Part shown: positions 25,519 to 40,400 of the stretch, one piece after another | Position numbering within the stretch: position 1 is the first letter of the stretch | Layout of the letters: the number at the start of each line of letters is the position of its first letter | NCBI GenBank assembly: GCA_013397845.1 | Contig: VZTG01009295.1 | Location: 1 to 64,000 of the forward strand | DNA: 64,000 nt | Reading direction: 5' to 3' | From: Melanocharis versteri | Taxonomy: Eukaryota; Chordata; Aves; Passeriformes; Melanocharitidae | The notes under the pieces: model-generated | The model's input: the letters and a program-made list of their open reading frames with translations, nothing else | Database searches by the model: none | What the model was told of the DNA's origin: nothing | Position numbers and translations under genes: made by a program

Positions 25519-25706
25519 GGAATCATACAATCATTTAGTTTGGAAAAGACCTTTGAGATGATCAAGTCTAAACATTAACCCAGCATTGCCAAATATACCA
25601 CTAAACCATGATCCCATGTCTTTAAAATCCCTCCAGGAATGGTCACTCCACCACTTCTCTGGGCAGCCTGTTCCAATGTTTCCTTACTCTGACTACAAGA
25701 AATATG
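25519..25706 (-). mobile_element. CR1 LINE 3' fragment, antisense
   Basis: The + strand opens with GGAATCATACAATCATTTAG, the reverse complement of the avian CR1 3' terminus. It continues with TTTGGAAAAGACCTTTGAG, CACTAAACCATGATCCC, AAAATCCCTCCAGGAATGG and TCTCTGGGCAGCCTGTTCC, in perfect family order. This is a 5'-truncated insertion of about 190 bp on the minus strand. The complete 3' end and low divergence make it one of the younger CR1 copies in the window. Confidence 0.93.
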
Positions 25707-28700
25707 CAAGTTATCATCGACACTGGTGCTTCCCCTGTTTCTGTTGCTAAACTCAGTAGTACATTTCCACAGGCATTGTCCACCAGCTCCTCAGTCTCCT
25801 TACTCCTCCCATTCTCACACCCTTAAGAGCTCAGAACCACGGCCAACAGGACCAATACATATTTCACTTGCTGCCAAGGGCAACTTAGACTCCCTCCCAG
25901 TTTCTTCTTACCAGATTAAATAAAGTCAAGCTCCCACACCGAACACAAAGTGTTGGGGCTGAACACACATTTCAAATCTTCTGGGAGAAATTCACCACTT
26001 CAGAAATCACTCACTGTTAAGCTGACCCCACCACGAGAGATAAAATGTCCCTGAGCATTTACTGACATGTTCCTCTTGCACCTTCACCTGGCCCAGGGCA
26101 GAGCTGGGGACTCAGGCAGGGCCCTGCCCCATCCCCACAGAGCTCTGGTCCCACCACACCACACACCTGGACAGGCCCAATGGCCACCTCAAACGAAGGA
26201 CAGAAACAAGGCCAGAGTGAAGCCCTGCCATGACACCGTGACCATCTTCATCTGGATGGTCCAACATGAACTATATTTGGGGGCCAGAATGCGGCTACGT
26301 GTGCCTGCCTACCACCTGAGTTCCTTTCAGCTCCATGTTTTGAAGGCCGATTTGCCTTTTACATTTTGTTTTGATGTCCAGTGGAGAAAGAAACGTCTCA
26401 AAGATAAGCCCTTTCTCCCCATTGTCGTTAACATTTCTCGCTCTCTTTTGTTTTGGAAGATTTACAATGATGGCAATGAATGCTTATGCGTTAGAAACAT
26501 TAGAAGTAAGCCACTAAATTTTTACAAAAAATCCCAGACAGAGACATTGTGATTTTTTTTAGCTGCGTTTTCTCTATGAAGAAGTGTGTCCAAGATGAAA
26601 GAAGTAACTGTTATTGTAAGGTATTCTACATTTTGAATCCAGAAAGCACAGGAAGCTGAGCAGTCTCTTTGTTCATCCAGCTACTGCTGCTGATGGAGAC
26701 AAAGCAAGTCACCCCTTTACATAGTCTTATGTCGATTTTGCTTTTCTTAGACAAAATCTTTTCTAATGGGTGGGGTCAGTCGACAAGAATGGAGGAAGAG
26801 GGATTTGCAGTCACAGCTGAACTGCCTTCTGCGTACACTTGGTCAGCTTTCATCTACTTCATTGCAGTGTACGTTAGGCTATGGCAAAATCAGTCCAGAG
26901 AAAGAGGCAAGGAAATCACAGAATAATGCCAAAATCCTGGGAGAAACCTTGCCCATGAAGATAGTGAGCAGCAAAGAACCCCTGACCTGGTACACCACCC
27001 AGCCTCTCCAGCTGCAGGGTGTTCGGTGTTAGTTAAAAACAAAAGAGATACTGATGGTTGTTCCCCTTCCCCCTCCGTTTTTATGAAATTTCATATGGAA
27101 AATTGCAAAACAGTTGACCAGCTCTATGACTGGGAAAAATATTTTTGTAAGTGGGCCAAAGGTTTTTCTCTTGTTAATTCTCAAGGGTTCAAAGGTTAAT
27201 CAAGATTCCAACCTATGATAATTTTCAATCAATTCTAAGGAATCACAGGTTGAAAATCTTCTGAAGGAAAACTTGAGAAAGAAGATTTGGTGGCAATTAG
27301 AGAAAATGAGTGGATTTCACTTATTCAGAACAGTCATATGCTACAGAGGTTTTTTCCTACACTTCAGCATTTTTTCCATCTACTTGAAAAATACAGTAGA
27401 ATGAATTGTACAAATTACATTGTATTTACATCAAATAGATGTTGTGTGGTAGGCAAAAATAATAATAATAAAAAAGCCAAAACAGGAATGAGGCAAGTTA
27501 ATTGTGTGACAAGAAAAGACGGGAAAGTCCCATGAAAACAGAAGCAATGCGATGCTGTCCCTGCACCCTCTGACCTGAGTCTGGAGACATGTGTTAACAG
27601 CACACACCGCAGCCTGAGGCAGAAAAATATGATGTGGTTGACAAAACTGTGGCATGACTAAAGACAGAGCATGTGAATTGTATTTATGTACTAGTCTCTG
27701 AAGTGGAGAGCATATTGTCAAGCAGCCTGAGGGAGCTGTATCGTATGTAGCTCCGTGTGCAGCATGGTATAGCTGTATCCCATTAAGATGCTAGTAACGG
27801 AATATATTAAATATCCTCTTGAAGGCTAAGGGCCCAATCCTCCTGCACTGAAATCAATACAATTTTTGCAATTTATTTTTCATGGGAATAAAATCAAACC
27901 CTTTCAGCTGCTACTCTTCTGAAGGATCCACATGCATACACAACAACCAGTAAAACTAGCAGAGAGCAATGTGTTTTGCACTCCCAAAAATTCCTATGCA
28001 TGGTCATATCACAATGGCTAAGGGTAGGCTTGACTGGTGACAGATTTGTGACTGCTCTGCCTGGACCCCACCCAAAAGCCAAGAGACCCATTCACAGAGC
28101 AAAAGCTGTCAAATGCTCTCTTTCAGAGCAAGTAGACCAACCTAAAGCACAGAAATTTATTTTCTGATTGTAATATACTCCTAGATGTATCCTTAAAGAT
28201 AGTAGCATTTTATAGTCTGCTGTTACAAAAGCCATCATGTGCTATCTTCATTCACTCCCTCCACAACATTTTTTTTCTTTTTTTTTTTTATCATCTTCAT
28301 ACCTCACCTCCAGCTAAATAGCTTGTGTGTATGATTCTGTTTCAAGATCTCTCAGGAAATACAGAGAGCCAGAGAAATAATCAGAGTTTAGTACACTGGC
28401 TTCCTGTTCTGTTTCTTGAGGAGAACAGGCTGGGTCCTGTTCTGCCTTCCCCTGGGGAAACAGAGAGGACTGCTGATGGTGGTGGAGCAAAACGAAGGTA
28501 AAACATCAAAACCCAAGAAAAAGTGATTCACAGAGGGGATTCTGGGCTAAAAATATGGGCCGCATTTTAAAGAAGCCAGCTGTTGTCTTACAGAAAAGTT
28601 TCCTTTGAGCACAATACACACCTTAGTTTCCCATTTGAAACGAACTTGAAAATAAAACTCAGTGCATCCTGGAGGCTCGGAAGTCTTGCTGGCACATTAA

Positions 28701-29608
28701 AAAAATACCATTAAGATTAAAAAATCGCACAATGCGTGTATGTGTGGTGGCTCGTGTCCAAGTGCTGGAGGTGGACGACAGTAGTCCTCTTCACCGCTGA
28801 TGGTGTCCTACATCCCAGCTCTGCTCCAAAAGAGAGGCTCGGGGAGGAGCCAGCTCTAGGTCCCGCAGGATTCAGACCTCGGTGTCCCCTTGGGAGAGTG
28901 CTGCAGCAGAGCACACTGCTTCTGGCCACAGCATGGCAGGCAGGGCTGTGCTGCTTAATAAATGATCTTTCTGCAGTGCTCCATGAACATCACAAGCTCC
29001 CTAAGGTAAAGCAGGATGGATTTCTCTTGAAGGCCACAGTAACAGATTTTAGGTGACTTCTTGTTAATCTCATTCCCGTAACCAACCCAACAGTAGCCCA
29101 TACAGGTGAGGCCACTTTGAGATTTCCATTGGACAGGCAGGAATCTTCATCTGCTTGGAAAGAGGCAATCTGAGTTTTATATGAAGTGCTGCACAGCAGT
29201 ATTGGGTTCAGCTTCTTACCAAGAAATCTGTTACTTCACAGTGGCTCCGGTGTTTCTGGCTCCAACCATTTATCTGAGGCAGAGAAGTAAACCAAAATAC
29301 CAAATCTCAGACTGTTTTTTTTTTTCTATTGTAGAAACCTTACGGATTTTTTCTTAACAGCTGAAGATGCTGCATTCTCACGGGCTTTATGAACAGGGGC
29401 AGGGAAGTACAGACAGTTCGTACAGTCTCTTCAGATGGAGGCAGCTTATTTTTGTTCCTGCTGATGCAAAGGACAATTTGTACAGCCTCAGTGATGAACT
29501 TCCTCTTTTTAATTTGCTGATAGCATACACCAAGCACAGACCCAGTGTGCAACAGGGCATGTCGGATTAAAGAAAAAGTGGGCATTTTATGCGAGCTGAA
29601 CACTACAA

Positions 29609-29695
29609 ATATATATATACACACACACACATATATATACACATATACATATACATATATGTATACATATACATATACGTATATATAGAGAGAGT
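29609..29695. repeat. Compound TA/CA/ACATAT microsatellite
   Basis: (AT)n passes into (AC)n, (AT)n, several ACATAT hexamers with a TATGTATACATA palindromic centre, and finally (AG)n. All translations through it (repeating Tyr-Ile/Val) are artefacts. The inverted parts can fold into a hairpin. High length polymorphism is expected. Confidence 0.93.
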
Positions 29696-32600
29696 AGTGA
29701 TGCTTTCTCTGCACCTCCAGGGTTCTCAGCTAGGCCTGGGGCAAGAGAGCAGGTTGCACACAAGACTTTCTCCTTGGAGTGGAAGAAGCATCTATGCAGT
29801 AGAGGTACAGGGAAAGTGCATCTCTCTGCAACTGCCTGCCGTAACAGCATTCATGCACGTTTCGTACAGGACTAGGATGCACAAGCTCATCTGAAGGCTT
29901 GATGCACTTATTCCATCACCTTTCACACCTCTGCTTCTGGGAAGAGCAGGGAGGACTGGTAGAGCTTAGAACCTGGCTCAAGGGAGCTGACTCAGAGCGG
30001 ACCCTGGCTGGCCACAGTGTGAGTACTGCAGTTCCTTAGAGCCCACCTCCAGACCTGCCCTGAGCTATTGCTGTTGTTGGCAAGAGGCATTTCCTGGCTG
30101 TTTGTGGCCTGGCTCTTCAGTCTTTGTAAAGAGCAGCTCCATTTTACCTATGCAGGGATAGCAAAAACACCTCATTCTTCCACCACCAGCTCCACAGCCT
30201 TGGAGCTCCACTGCAAGACCTCAGACAAGGTCGTATTTCTGTGACCTGGATGTCTTGGTCTTACTGACATCTACACTTCTGGGATACTTTCCGAGAGGTA
30301 AATATCTATTCTCTGTAATTCAAGCAGATACAAAACCTGTAGCATGATACAGAGATGACAGGGAGAAATGCAGCATAGAAGGGATTCAAGGTTTTGAACT
30401 TCCCTCTGTGAAGCATCAAAGGGCAAAATCTGGAACTTGAAGTCAGAAATAGCATAGATTTATCAAGACAGTAAACCACTGAGGCAAAGAGAATGGCTGA
30501 CCTGAGAGCCTGCAGTGTCATGGGAAGTCCTCAAATAGTCCAAACACCAGGAAGGGATCACATATAAACAAACCTGACCAATGGCATTACAAAACATGGA
30601 GACATGCCCTAAACTCACCAAAAGAGCAGGGTGGCAAGACCTGCGGACTGAAAATGCCCATGTTCAAATTTCCTGCGTGGAGTGAAAAGTGTTTCACCCA
30701 CAGCTGGTGACATCATTTGGATCTTCCCAACAATGAAGTGCTGTCTGAACACTCCCACATGAAAGTAAAATAATTTCTAAGCATTTTTATCTTTTCTGTA
30801 TTATTAAAAATACTTTTAAATATGTCCACAATAATTTGATTCCAAAGAGACAAAATCATTCCTGAGTTATTTCTACCAGAAATGTTCATTCTAGAAACAT
30901 TTTCACCTGTAATTCTTGAATTTCTAGCTTCTAAGTTATACAGATTGCTGTGAACTTCCTTAACTTAGTTGTTTTGGGGTTTTCCATCCATGTCTCAAAT
31001 CTTCAAATATTTTTTTTTCTATTTTGTTTGAATAATTTTACTTGCAGGTATTTTCTTTAGAAAATCAGGAGAATCCTCTTTTCCGAATGTGAAGTTCTGA
31101 CTTTTTTCCTTCTGAGAAAATGTTTCTCCTCAGTTGTCAGTTACAATTTTTACTTCCTTTTAAAATTTCTTTCCTCCAACTGATTTGGCCCATAACTTTT
31201 TGAGAGAGGCATCACCTGTCCTCTCTCAGCACTACCACCAGGGCTGGAAATACTGATGGGAAGCTTGGATTTGTCATGCTGCACTAAAATAAGTGGTGTT
31301 CTCTGGACCACCAGGGCCAGGCGGGTCTCCAGTCAGCTGGGGTTTCAACACACCTTTGAACGGTGATGGAGGCCACCATCTGAAGGACATTTCACATGGC
31401 TTCCTATACATCTTACCTTTCCTCTCTGTAGGAAGAGAACAGATAACTCCATCAGGCCACAAACATGTAATAAACACCATTTTTGCCCACTACAGTTGTG
31501 GTACTAAAAAAGAAATCAGCATGCATTGCTCATTTTTAGCCTCAAAACACTGTCTGTGATCTTGATGTTTGACTTTGTGGGAAGCTGTTTGAGCTAGGAC
31601 TGAGCACAGGGGGCAGGTTTCAATTTGTCAGGCTCACATGTAAGAAAACTGCTCCTACCACATCAGATCTCTGGCAGCAGAGGCTGTGTCATACATCTAA
31701 GTGAGGAAACAGGGTGAGTTGGACTTCGCTTCTACAAATGGAGCTATGCAGATGGCATAGTGCTCACAAGGAGGCAGGAATATTGTCTTTTGATCTCAGT
31801 AGGAGAGTGGGGACAAGGAGGGGGAAATCTGATATTACCCACAAGCTGGGGAAAGTTTCAAATCTCTCGCTCAAACAGGCAAAGTATTTGCTGCTGGGTT
31901 TCTGCTTTTATCCTTCTCATCACCAATATTAGCTCCTGATGCCTCCTTGGCTTTTTCCCTCAATGAATTTGCAGTAATCTACAAAACAAGGTTGAAGATG
32001 CACTGGAAGATGAGTAAACTCCATTCTTAAATTATAAACTCTATTAGAAAAAGAAAGACTTCTAAAAGCATTAGCTAGTAAGACACATTTTACTAATATT
32101 AATTGTTCCTTTCCATGAATAATGATTTTAAAAATCCTGGAGCAGAGCAAAATTTCTTATAGAATAAGCGGGAGATTTGTTTGGGCTTGGCCAAAAATTT
32201 ATGAATCAGCAAAGTTGATTTAATTTAGTGAAAGCAATAGATTTAAGATATGTATTTGATAAAGCATCTGTTGCAAGAAGGATATGCCTTCTCCTTTCAG
32301 CTTAACCACAATAGCAAATAGCTGAGGTGAAGTCAGTAATATTGCACAGAAAATTGTTACAAGAATGTCAGGGATCATTCTATGCAGTTTTGTAATCTGT
32401 TGAAAGGAACATCCTGAAGCAGAGTGAAATTGATAAGTAAGGAAAATAAACAAGCAAACAAAATATGTCTCAATGGGGAAAGATGCTTTTTTATGAAAAA
32501 TACTATTTCTATATATTTTTTGAAAACCTGAAAACAATTTTAAGCACAAAACACCATTATTCTTACAGGTTTTAAAATCCTTGAAATTCTCCAGACAAAT

Positions 32601-34113
32601 CTTGGGAATTTTTGCTTTCATTTCTTGTCAAATCCTATAGAGAAAATATCTTCTAAAATAAATCCTAGCGGTTTAAAAGACCAGTTTGTTTACATGGGTG
32701 TGTATGTATCTCAGAGAAAGAAGGAAGAGCCTTCTGAGAGCAATGCCAATTACTCAGCAGTTGAGCAATTCCCACGCCCCAGTAACATAACAGCAAACTG
32801 AGAGGACTTGTGCTTGGCCCCAGAGCAAGGTAGACAGGTGTTACACTTTTTTTTATTACATATTTCCAGTCCTACCAGCTGCATCTTCATTGTCGTGGAA
32901 GATAATACGATATTTTTTTTCTTAACTTGCACTGCAAAAGATAGATGACAACTTAAAAGCAACCTTGTTTGATTTATAGGGTCTCAAACCTTTTGGCCAC
33001 ATTTGTCACTTAAGAAAAAAGTCATTTAACTTCTTTGTAAAGTTACACGTTAGAAAGAGAGAGGCAAAGAAGGTTTTCATATGGCACAAAGCCCTTTACA
33101 TTTAAAGCAGAAGAAAACCTCATCAATATTCAAAATTTCTTCTGTGTGTACTGAAAACAGGCTGATATTTATATGCCAAATCAGCAGAAGAGGTGGAAAA
33201 AGCAGAAGAACAGTGTGTGAAACCGTTACCAGAAATCGCATTCATGCAGATAAAATAGCATGGATGAGCTGACTTTGTGGGGCTTTTGCATTAATTGGGT
33301 GTGACACTAGATATAAGGCTCAGTTGCAGAGACCGGTGTTGTCTCTCCTAAAAGTTTGAATATTTAATCCAAATTCTCAAAAGAGAAAGCTTTATACATG
33401 ACCTGGACTTAGAACACGTGGAAAATTCTGCATGCAAGTTTCTCTGGTTCATGAATATTTTTGTAAAGGTTTTTTTCAGCAAGTGAGAAACTAAGTAAGT
33501 GAAAGATGCATGAAAGCGTTAGAAAATTGCGAAACCTGCTGCGTGTGTTTGTGGTGGAGGATGTCTAGTTCTTCATGGAAAATAATAAGCCAGTTTTGAT
33601 CTCTTGGGCTGGAACTACTACCTAGAGATGATTCTCTCTTTCTCTTCACTGACTACAGAGGGAGCCAAGTTTCCTCAGTTAGCTCAGGTGGGTGCCTGAA
33701 CTTTTGTAGCTTAAATTCTTCTAAAATTTCTAGTGTAGAGAGCATAAGCAAATTAAAAGTTTGATTCCCTTCAATATTACAATAATTTTGGTGATACAAC
33801 CTTTCTGTGTGGAAGTGAAATCTTCAGTTTGTCTGTTTCTCCTCTTGATGTGTTTCTATGTTTACAGCTCAGAAGTTTGTGCACTTTTCTGATGCCAAAT
33901 AAAGAACAATAACAAAGACAGGATCCTAATGTAGCTAGTAGAAGCAGCAGCACGAAAAAGTCATTACAAAGAGTGAATATAGTAGATTAAGAGCAATAGA
34001 AATGTCAGCTAAAGTTGATTTAAATCTATGAAATCTAAAAAAATATGGAAGTGGTAAATCTGCATGCAGCTGGGGAATCAGTTACTAAATTTTCTGTGCT
34101 TGCTTTTCTCCAC

Positions 34114-34414
34114 GCTTACAGCTCCCAGAAGAAACTAGATGATACTCGGCATGCAGGAAGCCATTTCTGAAGGACCTCAACATAAAGACCATTGTGGTGG
34201 CAAACACCTAAGGCTGTGACGTTCCACATCCTCGCGGAAAGCTCTGCTAGAAGAGACCTGTGCTGCGAAATAATTGCCAAGATCTGTACGAGCTGCCAGT
34301 CAGTCACATCCTGGTGAGGAAGGACAAATGGGTCAGCCCCATCCACAAACAACCAGAAGATCCCAAAGCCCCAGACCATGCAGGCTGCAAGTGTTACAAG
34401 ACCAAATGCTCCAG
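34114..34414 (-). other. Unrecognised exon candidate with a membrane-like segment
   Basis: On the minus strand, AG ends a pyrimidine-rich stretch (TTCATCTTTCACCATACCCC then AAG) just before 34414. An open frame of about 100 codons follows to a TAA at 34114-34116. The translation has a hydrophobic segment (GAFGLVTLAACMVWGFGIFW), a DGADPFV turn, and then a mixed region ending SSSFFWEL. If real it would be a 3'-terminal coding exon. I do not recognise a family, the in-frame upstream sequence has a stop, and no partner exon is identified, so chance remains the more likely explanation. Confidence 0.13.
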
Positions 34415-37400
34415 ATCCCTTGGGGTATGGTGAAAGATGAATACCTCATCTGCCTCTCCTTATTAGCACTTTGAACACATGCACGAGGGTGAGATCCTGT
34501 TTGAGGAAACTGCAAAAGGTGGCACAGTGAGTGCTTTGCTCCAGGGAAGGAAGACATTTGGTGGACTATTAACTATTTACTTCACCTTGCTGCAAGTGGG
34601 AAGAATCACAGACGGATCCTATTGATGTGACTTCTTCCGAGGTTTCTTGAGTGTAACGACTTTGCAACTCAGTTAAAGTAAATTTTACAGTATTTTTCGG
34701 TGCTACAAGATTTTTGATAGGAGCAAGGCTTTTTGAGAGAAAATAGTGTTCTGAGATGAGAGACACCTTTTCGGCAAAAAGCACAATCAAATCTTAGCAC
34801 ACTTCCACAGATATTTCAGTCCTTCTAGTCTGAAATATGAATGACAACAGCTTGTCACTAATTTCTGAGCTGCCCTGGGCTAGTGAGTCTGACTCTGCAC
34901 AAATAATAAAAGTGTCCACCCCTGAGTTCAGACCAATGTGACACAAAAAAAGAGGCAACAATGCGTTTTTTACCAATTTTAACATCATGATTATGTCAGA
35001 AAAGTAACTCGTGTTACTGACAACAAAAGCTGTAGGAGACAGACAAGGTGCATGTGCCTGAGATGGTCTCTGAAGACAGACTGCTAGACACGTTCCTGTC
35101 AAACCTTACCCCATCAGTTTGTTAAGAATGAAAATTTAAAATTGCATTTAACCTTCTGTGGTGTGGGAGTTAACCAGAAGAAATGCTATGTCAAAGTCCA
35201 TGCTTATGAAATAGAGTTGAGAGTCCACCTGCTCTAGTCAGGTACCACTCCTTTGCTCACACCACCTTGCCTGGAATTTGAAACACTATGTATTTGGAAA
35301 AAGAAGTTAATTTAATTTCACTGAATGAAAAACTTCGGGAATAGTGGCGTCAGCTGCGTACCTGCACTTCTGTGCCTTCAGTACCACAGATTTCACCTTG
35401 CTGTAGCTGCAGACTCTTAATGATTTTCCTTTCTTCTAGACTTCCTCATAAAGGTAGAGCAAGGTTTCCCACAGCCAAAAGCAAGCAATTTCAGGTCATG
35501 CTGTTACATATGGCTGCATCAGACCTCTTTCCATTTGATTAGTGCTTCTGGCATTGCAAAAAGTAACATGGGAAATCCCTGCTTTGAGGTAACGCAGAAT
35601 TAGTGATAAGTGGCTGTGTAAAAACCTGAGGCTGCTGAAGTGAATTTGGGTTAAGACCACAACCAAAATGTTTTTGGTGCTGTTTTTTTCCACACAGATG
35701 AAGACATGCACACAGGTGTATCATAATTATGCTTGACAAGTGCTTGCTATTTTGATCTTTGTACCTGTACGTGCATCTCTACAGACATTAGCAATTACTC
35801 TCCTCACTGCAGAGATAAACCAATGTGGGAGTGCATCAAGGGGTAACTGATAGGATCTTTTCTGATCGTGTAAGGGTTCAGAGGATGTAGGAAAAAATAA
35901 AAAGAAGCAAGGCAGCAATTGTTCCCTAAACATCTTGATGCTCAGGGAGATGTAACATTCCTGTAGATGGAGGACAGCCCACCTAACACAAAAGGGAGCT
36001 GTTGCAATTGCAAGCCCATAACCACACGGGGCTCTGCTGGTGGCAGGTCTGAGCACTTATTGCTGCTGTTGACATGAGACTGAAGAATTTCAAATGCATT
36101 CCAGTTCACAGACCTTGGGAAGAAGAAAGAGGAACATGTGATCACTCTTCTATTGATATTTCTTTCTCCGCTCAGGTCTGTGATTTATTGGACATATTTT
36201 TAGGGTAATCATGGATGTAATGCCCAGTAAAGGCAATTTTTCCCTAAATCACTCTTTCAATCAACTGTTTACATTTCCTTGGATAAGGACAACACAGTTC
36301 TGAAGAACGAGGTCATACAGAAATTTGGCAGCCCAAAAGCACAGGGAGAGATTGGACATTCCAGTCATTACATGTTTACTGGGGATTCAGAAAGGACTGC
36401 ATCTAATTCCCCTGAAGGGTGGCAGATGGGGTGTGGGTAATCAAATAACTAGCAGAGCCAATGAAAGAAAGGATTTCCCTTGATTTCAAAAATTTCTGCC
36501 AGGTCTGTGGTGGAAAGGCACATTGCCTCAAATTCCAGTTGAAGGAGCGGAGAAGACACCCTCACAAAGTCACTGGAGCAGGAGAGGACCTGAAAAGGGA
36601 AAGTGCTTTGGGAACAAAGTGACAGCAAGCTGGCAGGAAGGGAGTTGCAGGGGGAGGTGCTGTTCAAACAGGAAGGCTTGCACCCCTTTCATAATCTGGA
36701 ATAAAATCTTCTGATTCAGATAGACATATTTCAATAATTCTGACTCATCTGGAGGCACATACACCTCCATGACAACTCTCTAAACCTTGCTAAACACCCG
36801 AGGAATATGTTTGGAAACTCTGTTAATTTAGTAGCATCCAGCTCAGTTCTTAATGCACTGGAGCCCACTTAGATAAGGATCTTTCCTCTTGAAATAAGCA
36901 ACTTCTTCAAAGAATTGATTTCTTTTTGCTCCAGAAAGTACATAGGAAACACAGCGGAACTGCAGAAAAAAAATAAAATCCCTTCTGAAGAAATAAACTA
37001 ATTAAGAGAAAGAGAAGACTGAAGTGATTCTGCAAGCATGATCTGATCGAGAAGGAGTTTTTATAAAAATAATGAGGGCCAGTTGTTCACTACTCTATGT
37101 GAATCTATTGTAAACAGCCTCTGGAGAAAAAATATAATTGTATAACAGCAAGAAAACATGCTTCTGAGCCCTCAGCCAGAGAATCCCAGCGCAACTTCTG
37201 TGCCCTGGGAGGTCATGCAAAGAGCAACAGCATCTGCTGGCCCCCAGAGCTCAACTGGCTGGCGTGATCTTGAAGTGGGAGGGAGGCCCTGTGAAAACCC
37301 TTCTATCTCTTTTAAACACTAAATGAAGTAGATCCTGTCCAGTTCTACTGCTGCAACCATGCAACACACTGCCTCTCTGAGCATTCCCACTGGGCTGGGA

Positions 37401-40400
37401 TCTTCCAGTCTCACTCATGTTCAGCAGGACGTGGACGCAGATCTTATGGAGAGAATTGGCCATGTGCTTCCACCTCACATCCCCTTGACTTTTTGTTATG
37501 CCTTTGCCCCATCTGGTGCCTTGCCTATTCAGATTTCAGAGGTCTGTACTCCAGTAGACCAGAAAAAAATAGTCCTGTAAAATCAAAGTGGCTTCACTAA
37601 GAGTCAATGAGTTTGGTTTGGGTTTGTAGTGCTGTAATTCAAAGCAGTGCAATTTTGTGTATGTATGCAATATTTCTTCTCTCTCTAAACACTTGCTCCT
37701 TGTATCTCATAGCATATCACATATAAGAAATGTCTTTCCCAAAAAGGCATGAGAAAAGCAAAGAAGTTCCTATCTCTCTTACTTCTTTCCTGCAAAGCTG
37801 AATTGATGAGAATGAATTATGAATGCCTTTCAGTTCAGCTTTAAAAATATGAGGACCCAATTCCCTTCAACAGTGTCAATTAATATGGAACATGCATGTG
37901 TTCATTAGAAAACATAGTTCACCAAGATAGAGAGATAATATTGTGATTTATGCATTTAAGTAATAAAGTAACTTTTAATTTGAAAGCAGAATGCACCTCT
38001 ATCAGGACAGCTAACACGGGAGAGTATATGAAATATTATGCAAAACTTATGGAGAACACCTACACTGCACAACCCTTCCACTTGTTTGTAGGGCATGGTG
38101 ATGGGTTGATGCTATTTTTCTTTGTGGATTACACAGCTCACCGAGTTTTTACATTGTCTGAAACATGATAAACATAGCAAGGCCATTTCTAATGCCAACA
38201 TGTTTGACTATAGAGCTAATCAAACAGGACCAGGGACCTTTTATGGCCTAACCACACCACGTACCACTTTCCAGAGTCTTTCGTAGGCTCCATAGATGCC
38301 CTGAAGTCTAATACATAATTACTATTTTTCATTTGTTTATTTATTTCAGTTCAAAGCGTGTGCATAATGTGTTGCAGCTTCCGAGATTTCATAGCGAGAT
38401 GCTGAGGTTATACCTGGCGTGCCCTGGGGCAGATAGGCATGAGGGGGCTTCCCAAAGGTGCAGAGCCTGGGAGGATGGTGTCATGGGTGCAAACCACAGA
38501 AGCTGGAAGGAGCCAGACAGTGTAGCATTCAACGTACCACACAGCTGGGAATAGTCCTTGTGTGCGCTTTTCCCTGGCTCGTGTCAGGAGTGTGCTAATA
38601 ATTAGGCAGCAAAGGCAATCTGCAGTCCAGCTTGCTCCCTGGACCTGTTTTATTTAGCTGCCTAGATGTACATATGATTTCATTGATACAGCACTCACAG
38701 AGACAAGAATCAGACCCTGCCTGGGAAGACCCTGCTGATAAAGGCTGGAGATGCATTCCCTCCTGGATCAAGATTAAAGAGACCCTTAGGGAGCTGGTTA
38801 TAAATTCCTGACTCTCAGGTTGCTGCTATTTCCTGAACTGAGCTAGAGGAGCACAGTACAAGCTGGCTGTGGGTAATGGGATATTTTGCATTACATATGG
38901 ATTGGTGAAACTGGTGATGAGCCCACTTTCTCAACACTCCCATACATCCCTTGATCCCCTTATTTTGGTGCTGGGTGAAATGGAACGGGCATAACTACTG
39001 GCCAACGAGCTCCACCTTCCTCTAGAATACAAATATCAACTGAGCAGGTGTTGCTCCAGTTTCCATCTGTTGTATTATGAAGGGGTGCAGAACTGGGGCA
39101 AGCAAACATGATGTTTCTCTAGATATGCTGAGTTTGATTGTTGATGCAGTTTTTAGAACAGTCTTAGTCATGCAGTGTTCTGTGATTTTAGTGCTTTTGG
39201 GTATTAACATTTCTGAGGTCTCAGTGTGAGTCTCAATTATTGAAATGGCCAAGATTCTGGCAAGAAACCACAGGGAAGAAATCAGTTCTGTGAGGAAGAT
39301 GCCAGGAGGCAAATATTATTTACATAGAGTAGAGAACTACAGAAATATAACAGTATGTAAATTTCTTGACAGATGCCCTGTTTGGCAGCTGCTCAGAAGC
39401 AAATTTCATTCTCAGCCAGATCTGCAAAAACACAGATCAGTAATCCAGGGTAGAAGTGGTTTGGTAGAAATTCTGGATGACAATTTACAACTCCCCAAAC
39501 TACTACTGAATTAACAAAGAAATAACAGATCAGGGAACTGATAATCTTTGTGAGCCTGAATCAGGAAAGGTCTCAATACACGAGAAACCTCAGTGAAGTA
39601 ATCTGTAACCTACCAAAAGATTGTTTGCCTGATCCTCTAATCTAACACAAGGTTATGCTGAAGAAGGTACTGCTTGCTGGGGTGCCCTGTTAAGCCAGGC
39701 ACAAATCTGAGAACTACTTTAGACCTGTTGTGAAACTAAGATCGAACATCAGTTTATCATGTCTGTTTGGTGCCCTCCAAAAGATTAATTTGGATAGGTG
39801 TGCATCTCACGTGGCAGCTGATGCTACCAGGCACAGCTGCTGCCAGTACAGCAGACACCCAGTGTGAACTGTGCCTCAGAGGATAGGTGGGAGCTAAGGC
39901 ATGTCTGGGGGGGAGTTTAACTTGTTCACAATCATATCTGTTCCACTGGTGAACTTAAGCTCTTTTTTCTAATAGTATGCACTGAAAACTGAACTTTTAC
40001 GTGGCTTGAAAGAAAATTCTGAATAGTCATCCCTTTCTTTAGGAAATGCAGGAGAGAGAGGTGGTGGAATTGCAGCTTAAGATGGTGGGAGTTTACAAGT
40101 TTTTAATCATATCCTGCGGATCTTCGAGTATATTTAACCAGGGATCCAGCTATGACCAGTCTATTAGTGGGCATCTTCATGTTATTAACAGGCTGATATG
40201 GTTCACTGGGAAGGTCTCTTTGAGCTACGACTAAACATTCAACACACTAGTTGATTGGCAAGGGATGCTTGCATTTGGGGGAAAGACATTTCTATTTTTG
40301 CTTGCCAGAAGGTCTCTGAGCTGTGCCTTATAAAAATACACAGTGACTACAATTTTTCTTTGAAACCAGCAGCTTCCTGCAGAGGAACATCAGCAAGACG

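Noticed and set aside
26067..26552. 161-codon plus-strand frame
   Set aside because: Unrecognisable composition shifting from Pro/His-rich to Lys-rich, and no splice context or domain.
29340..29894. Tyr/Ile/Val-repeat open frames on both strands
   Set aside because: These are translations of the compound TA/CA microsatellite at 29609-29695.
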